In this document: piece after piece, positions 23,063 through 33,583 of the stretch
How positions within the stretch are numbered: position 1 is the stretch's first letter
Layout: each line of letters starts with the position of its first letter
Assembly (NCBI RefSeq): GCF_011397635.1
Contig: NC_064773.1
Location: 34,233,449 to 34,297,448, forward strand
Length of the DNA: 64,000 nucleotides
DNA from: Epinephelus fuscoguttatus
Lineage: Eukaryota > Chordata > Actinopteri > Perciformes > Serranidae
Reading direction: 5' to 3'
Made by a program: the position numbers and the translations under genes
Notes under the pieces: model-generated
The model's input: the letters and a program-made list of their open reading frames with translations, nothing else
Told to the model about the DNA's origin: nothing
Databases searched by the model: none

Positions 23063-23766
23063 AACAGATAAAATAATTTATCTAAAAATGATTTATCTGT
23101 CTCATTTTACATTATTAGACGGAACTAGGAAGTAACTTTTATAAGGTAAACGTGGTGGCTGTTGTGATTGTGACTGTTGATGGGGACATAGGATAGGATG
23201 GAAGACAGATTAAAAAGATTAATTTAGTGCTAATACAAGTTCTTAATTAATTTCCTATACTGACTTACTGACTTATTTAATCATGTCCCTGGACTATTAA
23301 ATGTCTCTCTTGGTAAGAGCCCTAAATAAAAATACTGTAATTTTGATGCACGAGGAGGAAATAAATAAATAAATAAATAAATAAAAATAAAATGTGCCAA
23401 AAGCAATCTGTGAAGAAGGACAGTATCTGGAGAGGAGAAACTGCAACCAACAATGTTAGAACCTTCATGTCTAAAAGAAGAAGAAAAAAAAAACAAAGTC
23501 AAAATTCAGGATGGAGGTAACATACAAATGACAGTGAGATTAACTAAAGTGCATGTCCAAAGCCTTTAGAATGCATAACATAAAGACTCCACCATGAGTG
23601 ATGTTGTCCATAATCCAAGAAGGTAAACACAGAAAACTGCATCCTGTTCAGCTTCCCATTGGACATTGGCAACAGCACACTGATCCACCGATCTTTAAGA
23701 CTACATTGCTTTTCAGCTCTGTGACAACCCTCCTGGCTGCACATTGGCTGTAGCAGTTCCTACATA

Positions 23767-25389
23767 CAGTGGTGGAAAAAAGTTTTCAGACACCCCATGC
23801 ATTTGTGAAATATTGCATTAAGAATCACTCTTAGGTCTTCAAGTGCAATTTCTTTTAGTACAGTCACAGCTAAAATACTAAATAAATCCTAAAAAAGCCA
23901 TTAAAAACTTAAAATTGATTGGTTCCATAAAAATACATAAGAAATTTTGAGTATCGGGTCATTTTGGTACCAGTGATGAAGGTCGTTCTTTTTATTAAAA
24001 GACACAATTTTTGTTGCCAAGTTTCATGTCTATATAAAGCCAGCACATTTGAAAGTTCTTCAGACACAAAAATGGCTAAAACAAGGAACCTAACGCAGGA
24101 AACACACCTGAAGATAAAGATTCTCAGCCAGGAAGGGTACAGCTGCCGCCAGATAGCCAGGAAGTGCAGATGCAGTCCTTCAGCAGTTGGATACACTCTG
24201 CAGAAATACAGACAAACCAACAGCTTGGAAGACAAACCGAGATCTGGGCGTCCAAGGGTTTCTTCAGCAAGAAATGACCGCATCCTGATCCGCATGTGCA
24301 GGCAAAACCGCCGAATGACATCACAGGAGCTTCAGCAGCAGTGGTCAAAGCAAACTGGTGTCCAGTGTTCCACCCGCACTGTATGTGGCCGACTTTTAGA
24401 TCATGGCTTAAGGTCCTGCAAGGCTATCAAGAAGCCCCTGATCAATGAGAGACAGAGGTTAGGCGTCGTTGGGCCCAGGCACACAAGAACTGGACAGCCA
24501 GGAAGTGGAAGAAGATTTTGTGGTCAGATGAGTCCAGTTTCCAGCTTTATCTTCCTCCTACTAATGTGAGGGTACACAGAAGGACAGGTGAAGCATTATC
24601 TCCAGTATGTACAGTACCTACTGTCAAGCATGGTGGAGGCAGTATCATGGTTTGGGGATGCATGAGTGCTGCTGGTGTTGGTCATCTCATTGTCTGTGAT
24701 GGCACATTGAACTCTACCAAGTATTGTACCATTCTTGAAACCCACATGCTCCCTTCTGCGCGTGCACTGTTCCGTCAAGGTAAAAACTGGATGTTTCAAC
24801 AAGATAATGCCCCTTGCCACACATCCAAGGCCAGTAGAACTTGGCTGCAGGAGCACAGTATCCAGGTCTTAGAGTGGCCAGCTCAATCCCGGACATGAGC
24901 CCCACTGAAAATCTGTGGTGGATTATCAAAAGGTCTGTTTCAAAGCATAAACCAAAGAATTTAGAAGAATTAAAAGCAGTAATTCAGAAGAATGGGACAA
25001 GATTACCCCTCAAAAGTGTGAAAGGCTCGTGGGGAACATGCCAGCCAGGATTAGAGCTCTACTACATGCCAGTGGCAGGACTACTAAATATTAATTTGAT
25101 GATGTGATGGTTTATTTATTTTTTGTTAAGTTTTGAACACATTCTCTGTTATTTGTTGACTTTGATACCGACAATGTTGAGAACTGACATATTGAAACTG
25201 TCAAGAATTTAGTTTTGTTAGTTTTTCTTGTAAACAATAAACAAAAAAATATAATTTGTATTTGTTTGTATCTGTCTAATGCAGCCACATCTTTTGAAAC
25301 ACAAAAAAGATTTTTCCACAAATATTTCATGATAATATTTGAGATTGTGTAAAATTTTAAGGGTGTCCGAAAACTTTTTTCCACCACTG
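23767..25389 (+). mobile_element. Tc1/mariner transposon, TA target duplication
   Basis: The terminal repeats CAGTGGTGGAAAAAAGTTTTC (left) and the inverse ending GAAAACTTTTTTCCACCACTG (right) match over about 29 bp with one difference, flanked by TA (23765-23766, 25390-25391). The length of 1.62 kb is usual for Tc1-like elements. It encodes a broken transposase (24072-25107). Confidence 0.92.
24072..25107 (+). pseudogene. Tc1-like transposase, two frameshifts
   Basis: Starts at ATG 24072 (MAKTRNLTQETHLKIKILSQ). It has the paired helix-turn-helix DNA-binding region (YSCRQIARKCRCSPSAV), a GRPR hook, and DDE-domain blocks LWSDESSF, FQQDNAPCHTS and SPTENLWWIIK, which hold the catalytic D, D and E. 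The frame shifts near 24467 (before the first Asp block) and again near 24885 (between the second Asp and the Glu). All catalytic residues survive but are not encoded in one frame, so the copy is not autonomous. Confidence 0.9.
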
Positions 25390-25391
25390 TA

Positions 25392-26460
25392 AATTATGGG
25401 TGTTGTAGTTTGAAGAAGAGAAGACAGCGCAAGTTGCAGCCGCAAGGACAGGGAAAGCACAGGCAGCCACGAGAAGGAATGATTTGCACGTTGCAGTGCA
25501 GCCTCTTGTTCTAACTGTTCAAAACTGTTCTATAAACTGATACTGCTGTAACGAATGTACCAGGTGTCTTTTATTTTGTTAGCTTTTATTTTTTATTAAG
25601 TTTAAAGGACAAGTGCACTTAAACTGATCACTTCCATGAAATAAAATGAGAAATTGGAAGAGAGGAAAATAATTTAGAAAATTGTTAAAATTAAATTAGG
25701 GAACTGATCACAGATGTATTGTTTCTGTGTGTTTTTACATCTATTGTTGTGTTAATCTACAGCTATGCTTTTAATGAAGCTGACATGTCATGACATTCAA
25801 GCACTGAAGGTTGCAGCACTCTTTATTGGGACTAATCTCAAAAACAATAGAATGTAATGGCTAGGTGTACTGCATCTGTGTTCAAGTGTGTTATTGTTGA
25901 AAACAATAAATATGACTTTATAAACCCACTTTTTGTAATATATATCAATCTTTTGATCATCTGCCACAATAATGTAATAAATTTAAATGAAAATACCTCA
26001 AGTTGAGGGCTTTTCTCAGCAATTTTGAGATGAGATTAAAAAAGAGATTAATTAGATCAATTAATTACAGATCATAATTAATTAATCTCTCAATTTTTTT
26101 AATCTCTTGACAGCACTAAGATAAATAAAGCTTGCTTATAAATGCTTATAAATTTATATTATAAGCATATTTATATTTATGCTTATAAATAAAAGCAAAC
26201 CCCTGACCACCACAATGCTACTGCATTACATGCTGTCCTAAATGTAAAATCACAATGCATTGTATTTCTTCTATTACAGCCAGTGCAGATTGGTGGCTTA
26301 TTATGAAGAAATGGATAAAACTATAACAGTTCCGTCGATGGCGTCCACTCCAGAAGTCTGCGGAGGAAGTTCAGGTGGAATATGGTGTTGGTCTCGAATA
26401 TGTGGTTACTGTTGTCTCTCTCTGCGGTGCACGTGTCACGTGATGTAAACACGGGTAAGC
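25392..26460. other. intergenic DNA without recognised gene
   Basis: AT-rich sequence with short direct and inverted AATTAATTA/TAAGCATAAAT motifs around 26040-26190. No coding potential is recognised on either strand. Confidence 0.5.
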
Positions 26461-26565
26461 AAAGCTCGTGCTTTCGCTGGTCTCACGCAAGCGCGCACAT
26501 GTGAGCGCGGAGCACAGGGAAGCAGTCAGAGCTACAGGCTACAGTGAGGCTAAAAACAGAGTTCA
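26461..26565 (-). repeat. fragment related to the centre of the 3394-3899 element
   Basis: On the minus strand this stretch reads TTTTTAGCCTCACTGTAGCC, then CTGTAGCTCTGACTGC and GTGAGACCAGCGAAAGC. It parallels 3600-3720, where the last block has the opposite order. It is probably a diverged relative of the same DNA-element family, without its terminal repeats. Confidence 0.45.
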
Positions 26566-26716
26566 AATGATGTTTTTCGAAATAACTTTTTTATGTCGGG
26601 GCTGCAGGACACTTGGATCACTACGGACGAGCATGTTGGAGATATTTTGTGGTTTCAATTTTGTGTTCATGGACATGAGTCTGGGGCGATTAGCCATTAG
26701 GTGTGCTAGCCGCTCC

Positions 26717-27890
26717 CCCCGCCGATCTCCTCAAGTGATGTGAGGACAAATCCATATTGATCCATAAATGCGTAGAGAGCTTGAGACATTTTCATAGGTG
26801 GAACCGATCGTGGGTTAGACCTGTCTAGTGCTGTGTTGATTACACAGTTCATGTCTCCTTCCATTATCAGTAGGTGAGAATCTAAATTTGGAATGGAAGT
26901 TAGTAGTGAGTTCACAAAATTATAGTCATCCCAGTTGGGAGCATATACAGAAGCTACAATTACAGGCTTTTCATACAGTGTACCAGTGGCAATAACGTAA
27001 CGACCATTCGGATCTGTCATCGTCTTATCTGGAGTAAAGTGAACATTTTTTCGGATCAGTGTAGCTGTGCCCCTTGTTTTTACATTAAATTGAGAATGAA
27101 AACTTTGGTCAATCCATGGTCTGTTTCATTTTTTATGGTCAGACATAAATGCGTTTCCTGGAGAAACATTATATCAGCATTTAGGTTTTTGATGTGTGTC
27201 ATAGTTTTTGTACGTTTGATCGCTGCATTTAGCCCACCAGTGTTTATGGAAATAATCCTCACAGCCTGTCCACCAGCCACGCCCGCCTTGGTTACACTAG
27301 CCGGCGTGTAGTCCTCAAACATCTGGATTGGCGACCCACGGTACTGGAGTTTCCCATGTCTCTTGCAGGCCTCTCAGATGATCAGCTCCTTAGTTTGATA
27401 GCAATGAGCAATTATTACTGATCTGGGCCGTGAGCCGGATTGAGGGTTGAGATTTAGCGATGAGCGCTTGGTGCGCATGGTCCAGTTCTGGGGGGGACTG
27501 GAGAGTCTGGTCGCCGAGTACTTCTGCCAGAAGTTCAGTGAAGAAGTTCGTGGGTCTGGGTCCTTCAATTAATCTGGGAGGCTGATTATCCTAATGTTGT
27601 TCCTAGGGCTGCGGCTTTCCAGATCGACGGCCTTCGCTACTAGCTTGGTGTCGCTATCTGCTAACATTGCACATCTCTCCTCCAGTGCTTGAATTCGCTG
27701 GTCTTGCAGCTCGCCATTGGATTCCAATGAGTCCATTTGCTGACTATGCTCTGTCACTGTTGTCTGTATTTGTCAAGTCTCAGTTCCAAAGCAGCGAACG
27801 TTGCTTTAAAGTTGGCTGCGATGCTAGCTCTGTGGTCCTCTAGTAGGCTAGCTATGCTAGCCATCTTTTTTGATGTTTTTGTTGCTTTTG
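26717..27890 (-). mobile_element. L1/Tx1-like LINE, ORF1 and start of ORF2, truncated at its 3' side
   Basis: On the minus strand ORF1 begins near 27890 (MSKATKTSKKMASIASLLED). It continues through a coiled-coil stretch (HSQQMDSLESNGELQDQRIQ) and the VDLESRSPRNNIRI block typical of L1-type ORF1 proteins, with frameshifts. ORF2 starts near 27322 and encodes the apurinic endonuclease (INTGGLNAAIKRTK; FLQETHL; VIVASVYAPNWDD; HLLIMEGDMN). The frame stops at about 26717 inside the endonuclease; no reverse transcriptase follows. Confidence 0.8.
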
Positions 27891-28199
27891 ACATTTTGCC
27901 AGGGTATATATAAGGTTATATATAAGGTTCTAGTTCTAATTATTCCACTCTCAGTCGGTTGGGGTATTAGAGAAAAAATATGTTTTCAAAGGTATCGCTG
28001 TGAGAGACCGAGACAACGCTGCTTTTCACATGTTCAGTGGAAGTCCGTCTTTTCTTTGCTTTGTTAACTTCTTTTTAAGAGGAGCTACAGAGTCGAGTGT
28101 TGTTCACAGCGAGCTTGCAGCACTATCAACAAGATGATCAATTCCGGAGGGTTTAAAGTCCGTACGGGAAACCTCTGTTACAGAAGGACATGGTATTAA

Positions 28200-30530
28200 A
28201 TTTAACGTTGATGGAATCATTTCCTTAAATTTTGCTACAGCACTATCTGATAAACATCTAATATAGAGGGATTCTGTGGAAAAACTATTAGGTTATCAAT
28301 TTCAATTCCATACGTCAGAACTAGATGGAGGGTATGGTTAAAACAGCGAATGGGTTTATGTACACCCTGACTGAAGCCAATGGAGTCTAATAATGAGATA
28401 AACGCAGTAGCAAGGGAGTCATTATCAACATCAACATGAATGTTAAAATCACCTACAATAATAACTTTATCTGATTTAAGAACTAAAGTAGATGAAAACT
28501 CTGAGAATTCGGATACAAATTCAGAATACGGGCCAGGAGCACAGTACACTATAACAAATAAAAGTGGCTGTGAGGTTTTCCAGTTCAGATGTAAGAGACT
28601 AAGAACAAGGCTTTCAAAGGAATTATAATCTAGTTTAGGTTTAGGGCTGATTAATGGACTAGAGTTAAAAATGGCTGCAACTCGCCCTCCTCGGCCACTG
28701 CCTCAAGGAATGTGGGTATTATTATGGGAGAAGTGGATTCATTTAAACTGACATATTCATCTTGACACAGCCAGGTTTCAGTGAGGCTGAGTAAATCAAT
28801 ATGATTATCTGATATTAATTCGTTTACCAACACTGCTTTAGACGATAGAGACCTGATATTTAACAGTCCACATTTAATTTTCCTGATTTGTCTTTCTGTC
28901 ACAGAAGAGGTTTTCATTTTTATTAGGTTGTTCTGCACAGCTCCTCTTTGTTTGACTTAAGATTTAAATAATTTAGGTTGTCAGGGGACAGACACCATTT
29001 GTATAACTGTGGGTGGGTAACTGCACTAGAAGCTCAGAGAAGTGTGTAAGACTGCAACTCTCCTGGTCTCAACTCTGGGTTGTCAGGGTTTTGAATTACT
29101 AATAAACTTGGCCAGGTTTCTAGATATGAGAGCAGCTCCATCCAAAGTGGGATGAATGCCGTCTCTCCTAATCAGACCAGGTTTTCCCCAGAAAGTTTGC
29201 CAATTATCTATGAAGCCCACATTGTTTGCTGGACACCACCTGGACAGCCAGCAATTGAATGATGACATGCAGCTAAACATCTCATTAGTGGTGACCTCCA
29301 GTTGGCGTAACCGGGTGTCATTACCGCCAACGTGAATAACAATCTTACTGAATCTACGTTTAGCCTAAGCCAGCAGTTTTAAATTAGACTCAATGTCGCC
29401 CACTCTGGCCCCAGGGATACATTTGACTATGGCCACTGGTGTTGCTAACTTCACGTTTTGTCAAAATAGAGCTGCCAATGACCAGAGTTTTGTCCTCAGC
29501 GGGTGTGTCACTAAGTGGAGAAAAACGGTTGGAAACGTGAACAGGCTGGTGGTGAACCGTGGGCTTCAGCTTGGTACTACGCTTCTCCTGGACAGTTTCC
29601 CAACCTCCCGGCTGCACGGGGGTTGCCGAGGGACCACTAGCAGAGGGGGCTGGCTAACTACCGCAGCTACCGAGTGATTTTCCATGGTGCAGAACCATGC
29701 TTCCAATTCACAAAGCCTCGCCTCCAATGCAGCAAATAAACTACATGTTATGTGACGGACAAGGAAGCCAGGACCCAGTTGCAGAGTTAAGTTCAAAAAA
29801 CAGTTTATTTACAAAGTAGCAACAAAAAATTAGTTCACAGAAAAATATGAGCAAACAAAGTATCAACCAAAACTCTTTCTGACGAAAAGTAACAACGGAA
29901 AAGGCTAAACTGAAAATCACCATAAACATCACCATGAAAATCACCATAAACATGGGAAAAAGAGCAAGAACAAAAGTGCAACAAAAAGAGTGACAAGGCA
30001 CAAAAACTCACTAAACCTGGAGACCAAACACTGGAGCATAAACACGTGGCGGGAGGCAGGAGATCACTGAGAGCACAAGCGTAATACTAGAGCAAAGAGA
30101 ATAATCCAGCACTGGAGACAAAGAGAGTGTGGCTTAAGAAGCCGGCTAATTAGGCAGAACGAGCTGCAGGTGTGCCAGGAGCCCAGTGCTCCCGGAGATC
30201 GCCCCGCCCCTCGGCACTCACTCTGCAGGGAGAGGGAGAGGATCAGATAGCAGCAAACACAATTGCACAAAAAATCAGGACCACAACACTACATTTGTTA
30301 CAATTACCACTGTCGCTAAAGGAGGCAGAGGACTAACTAAACATCTAGCACACAGAGCAAGAAAGAGCAGGAGAAGAGACGCTATCACAGAAACACCGAA
30401 AACGACACAAACACACTACCGCAGTACGTCAGCAACGCCAGTTTACTGCTGCAGAGCAGACCTCCATGATGTTTCTAAAATTCAATGTGAAAGCAATACT
30501 TTATTAATTTCACTGTAATTATTGCTTTGA
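28200..30530 (-). mobile_element. L2-type LINE with esterase-domain ORF1, interrupted by a solo LTR
   Basis: Reading on the minus strand, ORF1 pieces carry TLVIGSSIL and, after decay, [20 protein letters not shown], the SGNH/GDSL-esterase blocks found in ORF1 of fish L2/CR1-group LINEs. ORF2 follows (28938-28235) with [18 protein letters not shown] and KVIIVGDFNIHVD endonuclease blocks. It breaks off at about 28200 before any reverse transcriptase. The 5' region resumes upstream of the LTR at 30294-30530. Frameshifts and stops are present throughout. Confidence 0.78.
29746..30288 (-). mobile_element. solo LTR with 5-bp target duplication
   Basis: The 543-bp unit begins TGTTGTGGTCC and ends CACATAACA on the minus strand (TG...CA). 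Near its 3' end it has AATAAA (TTGTAAATAAACTG). It is flanked by the 5-bp direct repeat CTACA (29741-29745, 30289-30293), as expected for LTR-retrotransposon integration. No internal coding region remains, so it arose by LTR-LTR recombination. Gypsy-type is the likeliest family. It split the 5' part of the L2 LINE. Confidence 0.82.
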
Positions 30531-30554
30531 CACACAAGTAGTTAAACTAGATTT

Positions 30555-30604
30555 GCTCTTCGTAGATACGAACTGCACTCTTGCAGTTCATATCAACGAA
30601 GAGC
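30555..30604. repeat. near-perfect hairpin, 23-bp stem and 4-nt loop
   Basis: The left arm starts GCTCTTCGTAGATACG and the right arm ends CAACGAAGAGC. Twenty-one of 23 positions pair, around the loop CTCT. It lies just outside the L2 5' region. The loop is shorter than usual for a microRNA precursor; it may be the tip of a small palindromic element. Confidence 0.8.
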
Positions 30605-32354
30605 AGCTATTTTATCTACTGTTCTTGAACTTAGCCTGCTTTTAGATTTAGAAGAGTGATGTTTTGACCTCTTGGCTACTACTGGATATTTAAAGCTATC
30701 TATGAGGGCTGAGGATGAATGACATAATGGCAGAAGACATGCTCCTTGGCTGCATCTACTTTAGTGGTGTCAGCGGACACGGGGTACGCTATCAGCAACA
30801 ACATTAGCACAGCAGTGTTTACAGAAGGACGACTGAAGCTAAGAGTAGCTATATTCTTTGAAGTGTGGACATAGGTTAGCACTTAGCTATTTGTAAACAT
30901 CAAGTATGGACAAGGGCTAGCATTTAGCTAGCTTTTGGTAAACATCAAATCTTTAGCTCAAGGCTGGCACCTAAGAAAGCTGTTTTTTTCCATCTGACAT
31001 AAGCCTCAGAAGCTGACAGTATTCAAAAAAGTGGGGCAGAGATAGAAAACATTAACAACAAAAAGACCATGATTGTCATAATTTAGACATTTTGAAGCAT
31101 GTTTTTTTTAAATGCCCTCTCAACGTGTAGCTAATGTAGCATGTGCAATAACAGTGTCAATGATAGCCAGAGAAATAAATATTTTCAACAAATACACTGT
31201 ACCTGAAAGATGGTAGAAACAGCATGTGTGGACTGGTGGTTGGTACTGGTCATTTGTTGACTTATTAGCTAACATTAACTTGTGGTGCACACTGTTATCA
31301 CTGCAACAGAACTGAAGAGAGAACAGGGGAGAGGGCATTAGCCTCTTTTTTCACTTGAAATTTCAGACAAAATGATTTGATTAATAAACAACAATTTACT
31401 TCAATTTTATATGGAAAAGCAGTTATCATTACATTAGAAGAGCTGGCGTGGTTAAGAGTGTTGAGGGTGGTCTGAATGCCATAGACTTCTCTGTTATCAG
31501 TGCTGTTCTAAAATTGAAACGGCTGCAGTCGTTTGTTCTACACAAAGACTCTTTTTGGTTTAGCACCCCGAATGCAATTTTTTAAATGATGTGAGGATTT
31601 AATTTTTTTTATTGCATTTTGATTATGATTCATACAAACTGCCTGTGAAATTCACAGGACAAATCAGGACAAATCAGATTTGGTCAGTCATGTCAGGTCA
31701 TCTGTACATATATATATACCCCCCTCTAGGGTTCATCTGACCCCCACAAAGTAATCACTGTTATTACTAATTACTAATATACAGTGCAGATGACCTGACA
31801 TGACTTTACTAGCGTGGGCTATTATTTGCTTAAATCACTGAACTCAACAAGCCTTTAATTCCTTTTCCAAAAAACTGTTGCTCAGCAAGTATGGGAAATA
31901 TTATCAAATTGTTTATTTGAACCAGTATAAATATTATTTGTATGAAAATTAGGCTTTGAATAATATATCTGTTATGAATCATTTGATTTAGCTTGGACAG
32001 ACAGGGCATCAGCGAGAGAGACTCACAAGACTCGTTTTATGGCATCTGGCTTTCCGGCACAACAACTCTTTATCCTGTTAATATATGTTAATATTTGCAA
32101 CTTGGATTAATTTTTATGAAAAACCCTTGAAAAAAACCTTGATCTGAAGTGCCTTATGGACTAATAGTGCATGAATAACTTACCGGGTTATCAAAATCTA
32201 TGACCTCTTCAGAGGTAGGAGTCACCAATTATTTTTCTGCTCTGTTGTTTACCATGCCAGTAAATAGGAATAAATTATGGTCTTCTTTGGTGCTCAGGTT
32301 TCAGTAAAATGAATTGAACGATTGAATTGTAACCTGGGAAAACAACTCCCAACA
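30605..32354. other. intergenic DNA; one inverted repeat, no gene recognised
   Basis: No exon is recognised on either strand. The stretch holds TTAGCTAGCTTTTGG-type short repeats (about 30870-30970) and an inverted repeat whose arms are ATGTCAGGTCATCTGTAC (31689-31706) and GTGCAGATGACCTGACAT (31785-31802), about 78 bp apart, perhaps a small MITE. Confidence 0.55.
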
Positions 32355-32739
32355 GGGAGTTGTTTTCCCAGTATTCACCGGCTCATTATACATTATCCCG
32401 CCTACTACATGGCTAATTATCAGTTAAATAAATAATTTGAGACAGAATGTTGATTAATTATACGATTTTATTGATTTATAAATTAAATTGGGAGGAGAGA
32501 AAAAAAAACTGCCAACAACGGCTGAATCTGCGCTACAATCTACAATAGCTACAGGGAATCAAGAGAAAATGAAAAGCAGCGTCCCTAGCATCGCTGGGCT
32601 ACATAGCAACGGTCATTACACAGTAATATCAGACCTCTGAATGCCGCGACTGACCAATCAGAATACAGCATTTAATAGAGCTGTGTAATAAGTAAGGGAT
32701 AATGTATAATGAGCCGGTGAATACTGGGAAAATAACTCC
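32355..32739. mobile_element. MITE, copy 1, ~45-50-bp terminal inverted repeats
   Basis: Left terminus GGGAGTTGTTTTCCCAGTAT (then CACCGGCTCATTATACATTATCCC) is inverted at about 32692-32739 (ATAATGAGCCGGTGAATACTGG). The centre is ~280 bp of non-coding DNA. The right subterminal block GACTGACCAATCAGAATACAG is shared with the next copy. Confidence 0.75.
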
Positions 32740-32775
32740 TGACAGGGCTGCACATCGCGGTTCTATTCTCCTGAA

Positions 32776-33094
32776 GGGAGTTGTTTTCCCAGTATTCACC
32801 GGCTCATTATACATTATCCCGCTTATTACACGGCTAATTATCAGTTAAATAAATAATGTTGTCTACCTCCGCAAAGTGCATTAAAACTGACCGGATTCGA
32901 CAACTTTTGGTGAAAGTTTTGTACTCACCCAGGCTTAGTGGACTGAACCGAGGCATAAAACTCGCGTAAAATGTCATGAAGCATGACTGCCGAGTGTGTA
33001 TTCAAATCCATGTTCTTTTGTTTTTGGCAGAGAAAGTCCGCTGAATGCTGCGACTGACCAATCAGAATACAGCATTTAATAGAGCCGTGTAATA
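32776..33094. mobile_element. MITE, copy 2, right terminus missing
   Basis: Starts with the same left terminus as copy 1 (GGGAGTTGTTTTCCCAGTAT) 36 bp after it, in the same orientation. It carries the right subterminal block (GACTGACCAATCAGAATACAG, 33051-33071) but stops at AGAGCCGTGTAATA without the terminal repeat. Confidence 0.7.
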
Positions 33095-33325
33095 AACATA
33101 TATGGAATGCCTTATAGTTTGTATTTAAATTGTGTACAATATAATAATAATAATGTTACAGGCAACCCACAAAGGCATGGAAAGTCTCAGTGACATTACA
33201 ACCTGTTCACCAACTAGCAATAAAAAAAGCTCTCTTTAGAAACCACATCATCGCACAAGCTGTGTGTGCAATTCAGCAGAATATAGGTGCATGACAGTCA
33301 CATGCAAAACCAACAAACATTCATA

Positions 33326-33373
33326 AGCCTACACACACACACACACTCTCTCTCTCTCTCTCTCTCTCTCTCT
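33326..33373. repeat. compound (AC)n(TC)n microsatellite
   Basis: An ACACAC run followed by a TCTCTC run, about 210 bp upstream of the MS4A start codon. Length variation here could affect the promoter region, but no promoter element is evident. Confidence 0.85.
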
Positions 33374-33583
33374 TGCTCTCTCATACACACACATACACGC
33401 AAATTTCCATGGTTTAGTTAATAAGCAACAGTCTAATCAAAGCATACTGACGATCATTCAGTGCGTCAGAGCAAGACACACTCAGTATTTATGGTTCACT
33501 GATGAATAATTAACTTCTGAGCTTCCCTCTGACTGATCAAGAATCTACAGTTCAGAGCAGCAGAGGATCATTTTATCTTAAAC

